Of a stretch of DNA of 64,000 nucleotides, positions 61,161-64,000 are shown in pieces. The position numbers and the translations under genes were made by a program. Source of the stretch: Neobacillus mesonae (lineage in GTDB: Bacteria; Bacillota; Bacilli; Bacillales; Cytobacillaceae); assembly GCF_023715155.1 (NCBI RefSeq), contig NZ_JAMBNQ010000011.1, positions 62,001-126,000 on the forward strand, written 5' to 3'. Numbering within the stretch: the stretch's first letter is position 1; every line of letters starts with the position of its first letter. Under the pieces are notes generated by a model. The model saw only the letters and a program-made list of their open reading frames with translations, searched no databases and was not told where the DNA came from.

Positions 61161-62264
61161 ATGAAAATAGCAGTTAGCGGCGGGGGAACGGGAGGACATA
61201 TATATCCTGCACTCGCTTTAATAAGGGAAATTCAAAAAGTTGATAAAAATGCGGAATTCTTATACATAGGTACTCAAAATGGATTAGAAAGCAAACTTGT
61301 TCCTCGAGAAAACATACCTTTTAAGTCTATTTATATTACAGGGTTTAAGCGGAAACTTTCCATTGAGAATATAAAAACAGTTTTTCGTTTTCTAAAAGGG
61401 GTTAAAGATAGTAAGAAATTTTTAAGGGAATTCAAACCTGACGTTGTAATCGGCACTGGAGGTTATGTATGCGGACCAGTTGTTTATGCTGCGGCAAAGC
61501 TTTCGATTCCGACAATCATTCATGAACAAAATAGTGTTCCTGGATTGACCAACAAGTTCCTAAGCCGTTACGTTAACAAGATTGCTATTTGTTTTGAGGA
61601 GGCAAAAGAGTTTTTCCCGCCGGTAAAAACGGTTTTTACAGGAAATCCTCGTGCTTCTGAAGTAATTGGTAAAGATGGAATCAAAGGGAGGTTGTCAGCC
61701 GGCTTAAGCGCAACAAAACCTGCTGTGCTAATTTTTGGCGGGAGCCGTGGTGCCAGACCGATAAATGAGGCGGTAGTCAAATCATTTCCGGAGTTATCCA
61801 GCAGACCATACCAGGTACTATATGTAACTGGAGATGCCCATTATAATGATGTAAAAAAAGAGGCGGATTTGATTGGCAATCCTGACAATGTGATTATAAA
61901 GCCGTTTGTTCATAATATGCCAGAAGTACTTGCTGGGATTGATTTAGTTGTTTCTCGTGCTGGTGCAACTACACTTGCCGAGCTTACTTCGCTCGGGATT
62001 CCAAGCATTTTAATTCCAAGCCCATATGTGACTAATAACCACCAGGAAAAAAATGCACGTTCCTTAAGTGAACATGGTGCAGCAGAAGTACTATTAGAAA
62101 AAGAGTTAACCGGAAACTCGTTAATCAATCACATGGACCGGATTATGTTAAATCCAGATGTAATGAAGGAAATGAAAGTAAAAGCGAAGGAAATGGGTGT
62201 TCCGGATTCAGCATCCAGACTTTATAAAGTGATGGAACAGCTGATGAAAGAAAATCAAAAGTAG
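61161..62264 (+). CDS. murG: Undecaprenyl-PP-MurNAc-pentapeptide GlcNAc transferase
   Basis: Peripheral membrane GT-B glycosyltransferase making lipid II from lipid I. 367 residues. The N-terminal G-loop is [16 protein letters not shown], the second G-loop is [15 protein letters not shown] with [13 protein letters not shown], and the C-terminal nucleotide-binding domain has [11 protein letters not shown] and [38 protein letters not shown] 61161 follows GGGGTGAG. It has its own upstream terminator, so it may start a new transcript. Confidence 0.97.
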   Translation: MKIAVSGGGTGGHIYPALALIREIQKVDKNAEFLYIGTQNGLESKLVPRENIPFKSIYITGFKRKLSIENIKTVFRFLKGVKDSKKFLREFKPDVVIGTGGYVCGPVVYAAAKLSIPTIIHEQNSVPGLTNKFLSRYVNKIAICFEEAKEFFPPVKTVFTGNPRASEVIGKDGIKGRLSAGLSATKPAVLIFGGSRGARPINEAVVKSFPELSSRPYQVLYVTGDAHYNDVKKEADLIGNPDNVIIKPFVHNMPEVLAGIDLVVSRAGATTLAELTSLGIPSILIPSPYVTNNHQEKNARSLSEHGAAEVLLEKELTGNSLINHMDRIMLNPDVMKEMKVKAKEMGVPDSASRLYKVMEQLMKENQK

Positions 62265-62324
62265 CCTATTTTCGCTTCGTGCATAACCTAAAAATAACGG
62301 ATAAATGAAAGTTAGGTGATATAT

Positions 62325-63233
62325 ATGAAGGAAATCACAGCGGAATTACAGGGATTAAATGTGGGGAAAGTAAAAGAAAATGAACCGCTTGCAAGCCATA
62401 CCACGATTAAGATTGGCGGACCCGCAGATTTGTATATTGAGCCATCCTCGGTTGAAAATTTAACAAAGGTGATGACCATTATTAATAACCATCAGTTAAA
62501 TTGGAGGGCAATTGGCAGAGGATCGAATCTGTTAGTTTCAGATAAGGGAATAGAAGGTGCTGTCATAAAACTCGGACCTGGGATAGGCCACCTTGACATT
62601 AATGGAACAGAAATTACGGTGGGCGGGGGACATTCACTAGTAAGTCTATCCACATTAATCAGCAGAAAAGGTCTCTCAGGATTGGAGTTTGCCAGCGGTA
62701 TTCCCGGATCAGCAGGCGGTGCTGTCTACATGAATGCTGGTGCACACGGTTCAGATATTAGTAAAGTTTTAACAAAAGCACATATTTTATTTGCGGATGG
62801 GACAATGAAATGGCTCACCAATGAGGAGATGGAGTTTTCTTACAGGACTTCTATTCTTCAGAAGAAGCGTCCAGGGATTGTGGTAGAGGCTGTTTTTCAG
62901 TTGTCTGCTGGGGAAAGAAATGAAATAACATCCTTAATGCAAAAAAATAAAGATTATCGAAAAGTTACACAGCCTTGGAACTTTCCTTGTGCTGGGAGTA
63001 TTTTTCGCAACCCCCTTCCCAACTATGCCGGGCAGCTAATTGAATCAGCGGGGCTAAAAGGGTATAGAATCGGCGGTGCTGAAATATCTTCGATGCACGG
63101 GAATTTTATTGTGAATGCCGGCAATGCTACTGCAGGAGACGTCCTGGCACTTATTCAGCATGTGAAGGATAAAATATACAGTTTATACCAAATAAAAATG
63201 GAAACTGAAGTTGAAATAATTGGGAGAAAGTAA
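62325..63233 (+). CDS. murB: UDP-N-acetylenolpyruvoylglucosamine reductase
   Basis: FAD/NADPH enzyme reducing enolpyruvyl-UDP-GlcNAc to UDP-MurNAc. 302 residues (type II MurB). The FAD-binding region has [27 protein letters not shown] and [20 protein letters not shown]; the catalytic serine is in CAGSIFRNP, and [14 protein letters not shown] lies near the end. ATG 62325 follows TTAGGTGAT. It is 60 bp after murG. Confidence 0.96.
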   Translation: MKEITAELQGLNVGKVKENEPLASHTTIKIGGPADLYIEPSSVENLTKVMTIINNHQLNWRAIGRGSNLLVSDKGIEGAVIKLGPGIGHLDINGTEITVGGGHSLVSLSTLISRKGLSGLEFASGIPGSAGGAVYMNAGAHGSDISKVLTKAHILFADGTMKWLTNEEMEFSYRTSILQKKRPGIVVEAVFQLSAGERNEITSLMQKNKDYRKVTQPWNFPCAGSIFRNPLPNYAGQLIESAGLKGYRIGGAEISSMHGNFIVNAGNATAGDVLALIQHVKDKIYSLYQIKMETEVEIIGRK

Positions 63234-63301
63234 AAAGAAATAGGCTCAAAAAATACAATTTTTGTGTTATAATTACTGATAATATTGAAGAGTCTAATTC
63301 G

Positions 63302-63352
63302 GAGAAAATCCATGACGGCATGATTCATCGTGCCGTTGTTTTCTCTTTTTTT
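63302..63352 (+). terminator. Strong hairpin terminator between murB and divIB
   Basis: GAGAAAA (63302-63308) pairs with TTTTCTC (63339-63345), with an inner stem ACGGCA (63315-63320) and TGCCGT (63331-63336), followed by eight T residues. A TATAAT box (63268-63273) lies about 30 bp upstream, so this could also be an attenuator or the 3' end of a very short RNA. Confidence 0.85.
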
Positions 63353-63427
63353 TAACCAGTCTATTCACAAATGGACAAGCTAGTTTTATAGATTTAATCT
63401 GAACCACTTTTAGGTGGAGGAATTTTA

Positions 63428-64000
63428 ATGGAAAAAGGTAAAATAGTTGCACTTGAGGACCGTATTCCAAAACTTAAGGAGCAAAGGCGGAGAAAAGCGA
63501 ATAGACGGCTGGTTATCTTATTATTATTGTTTTTTATTATGATTGCTGGCATCGCTTATACACAATCACCTCTGAGCCGTGTAAAGTCAATCGTTGTAAA
63601 GGGAAATGAGGTATATTCCGACAAGGAAATTATACGCAAAAGCAGTTTGACGAATAATACAAATATTTGGAAAGTAAAACAGGAGGATATTTCCGCAAAA
63701 CTTAAGGGACTGTCCGAAGTAAAAAGTTCAAAGGTTACTATTCAATGGCCAAACACCATTGTAATTAACGTGAAAGAACACAAAAGAATAGCTTTTGTAA
63801 AACAAGAACAATATTATTTTCCTGTAATGGAAAATGGTAAGGTTCTAAAAAACAAAAAAACTGAAATCATTCCGGCTAATTCTCCGATTCTTTTTCAATT
63901 TAAAGAAGGGACTGCCCTAATTGAAATGATAAAAGGCTTAGAAACTCTTCCTAAGGAAATTATCAATTCGATTTCTGAAATTCATTATACTCCAACAAAA
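63428..64000 (+). CDS. divIB: Cell division protein DivIB/FtsQ (3' truncated)
   Basis: Bitopic divisome protein linking FtsL-DivIC with the septal synthase. 191 residues are visible before the window ends; the family length is about 260. Basic cytoplasmic N terminus (DRIPKLKEQRRRKANRR), membrane segment (about 29-46, LVILLLLFFIMIAGIAY) and an extracellular POTRA domain (SRVKSIVVKGNEVYSDKEIIRKS) followed by the beta domain. ATG 63428 follows GTGGAGGAATTTTA. The end lies outside the window. Confidence 0.95.
   Translation, partial: MEKGKIVALEDRIPKLKEQRRRKANRRLVILLLLFFIMIAGIAYTQSPLSRVKSIVVKGNEVYSDKEIIRKSSLTNNTNIWKVKQEDISAKLKGLSEVKSSKVTIQWPNTIVINVKEHKRIAFVKQEQYYFPVMENGKVLKNKKTEIIPANSPILFQFKEGTALIEMIKGLETLPKEIINSISEIHYTPTK

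Overview
The window is a stretch of core chromosome from a low-GC, endospore-forming member of the Bacillaceae (Bacillus sensu lato). Gene order follows Bacillus subtilis almost exactly from pdhB to divIB: pdh, SR1/speA, ykt, yla, ftsW-pycA, cta, ylb, and the dcw cluster with spoVD and spoVE. Ribosome-binding sites are strong and purine-rich, TTG and GTG starts are common, and Rho-independent terminators are frequent. Sporulation genes (ylaJ, ylbD, ylbJ, gerR/ylbO, spoVD, spoVE) imply a spore former. caa3 oxidase genes imply aerobic respiration, bshC implies bacillithiol, and the DNPR motif in MurE implies meso-diaminopimelate peptidoglycan. I cannot name the species from sequence alone.

Layout. 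1-3.7 kb: the end of the pyruvate dehydrogenase operon (pdhB cut by the window edge, pdhC, pdhD). 3.7-11.5 kb: small genes, the dual-function RNA SR1 with its peptide SR1P, speA on the minus strand, a nitronate monooxygenase-like gene, yktA, yktB and suhB. 11.2-18.1 kb: ylaF, bipA, ylaH, ylaI, ylaJ, phoH and ylaN. 18.2-23 kb: ftsW and pycA. 23-31.1 kb: heme A synthesis and caa3 oxidase (ctaA divergent from ctaBCDEFG, then a ctaM-like DUF420 gene). 31.1-47.4 kb: the ylb cluster with rsmD, coaD, tmcAL, rpmF, gerR and panE; the predicted ylbH leader RNA lies before rsmD. 47.8-64 kb: bshC, then mraZ-rsmH-ftsL-pbpB-spoVD-murE-mraY-murD-spoVE-murG-murB-divIB (divIB cut by the right edge).

The genes join central carbon metabolism (pyruvate to acetyl-CoA and oxaloacetate), terminal respiration, and cell-wall synthesis for both vegetative division and the spore cortex. 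I see no prophage, insertion sequence, CRISPR array, tRNA, rRNA or defence island, and no clear undescribed multi-gene system.

The unexplained material is mostly intergenic. There are three families of degenerate dispersed repeats: A at about 3.75-3.9, 36.2 and 47.4-47.6 kb; B at 8.7-8.9 and 41.06-41.35 kb; C at 59.8 kb, inside the dcw cluster. There is also a perfect 20-bp palindrome at 8965, paired inverted repeats between ctaA and ctaB, a 42-codon ORF between murE and mraY, a probable CTG start for ylbC, and a hairpin terminator just upstream of divIB.
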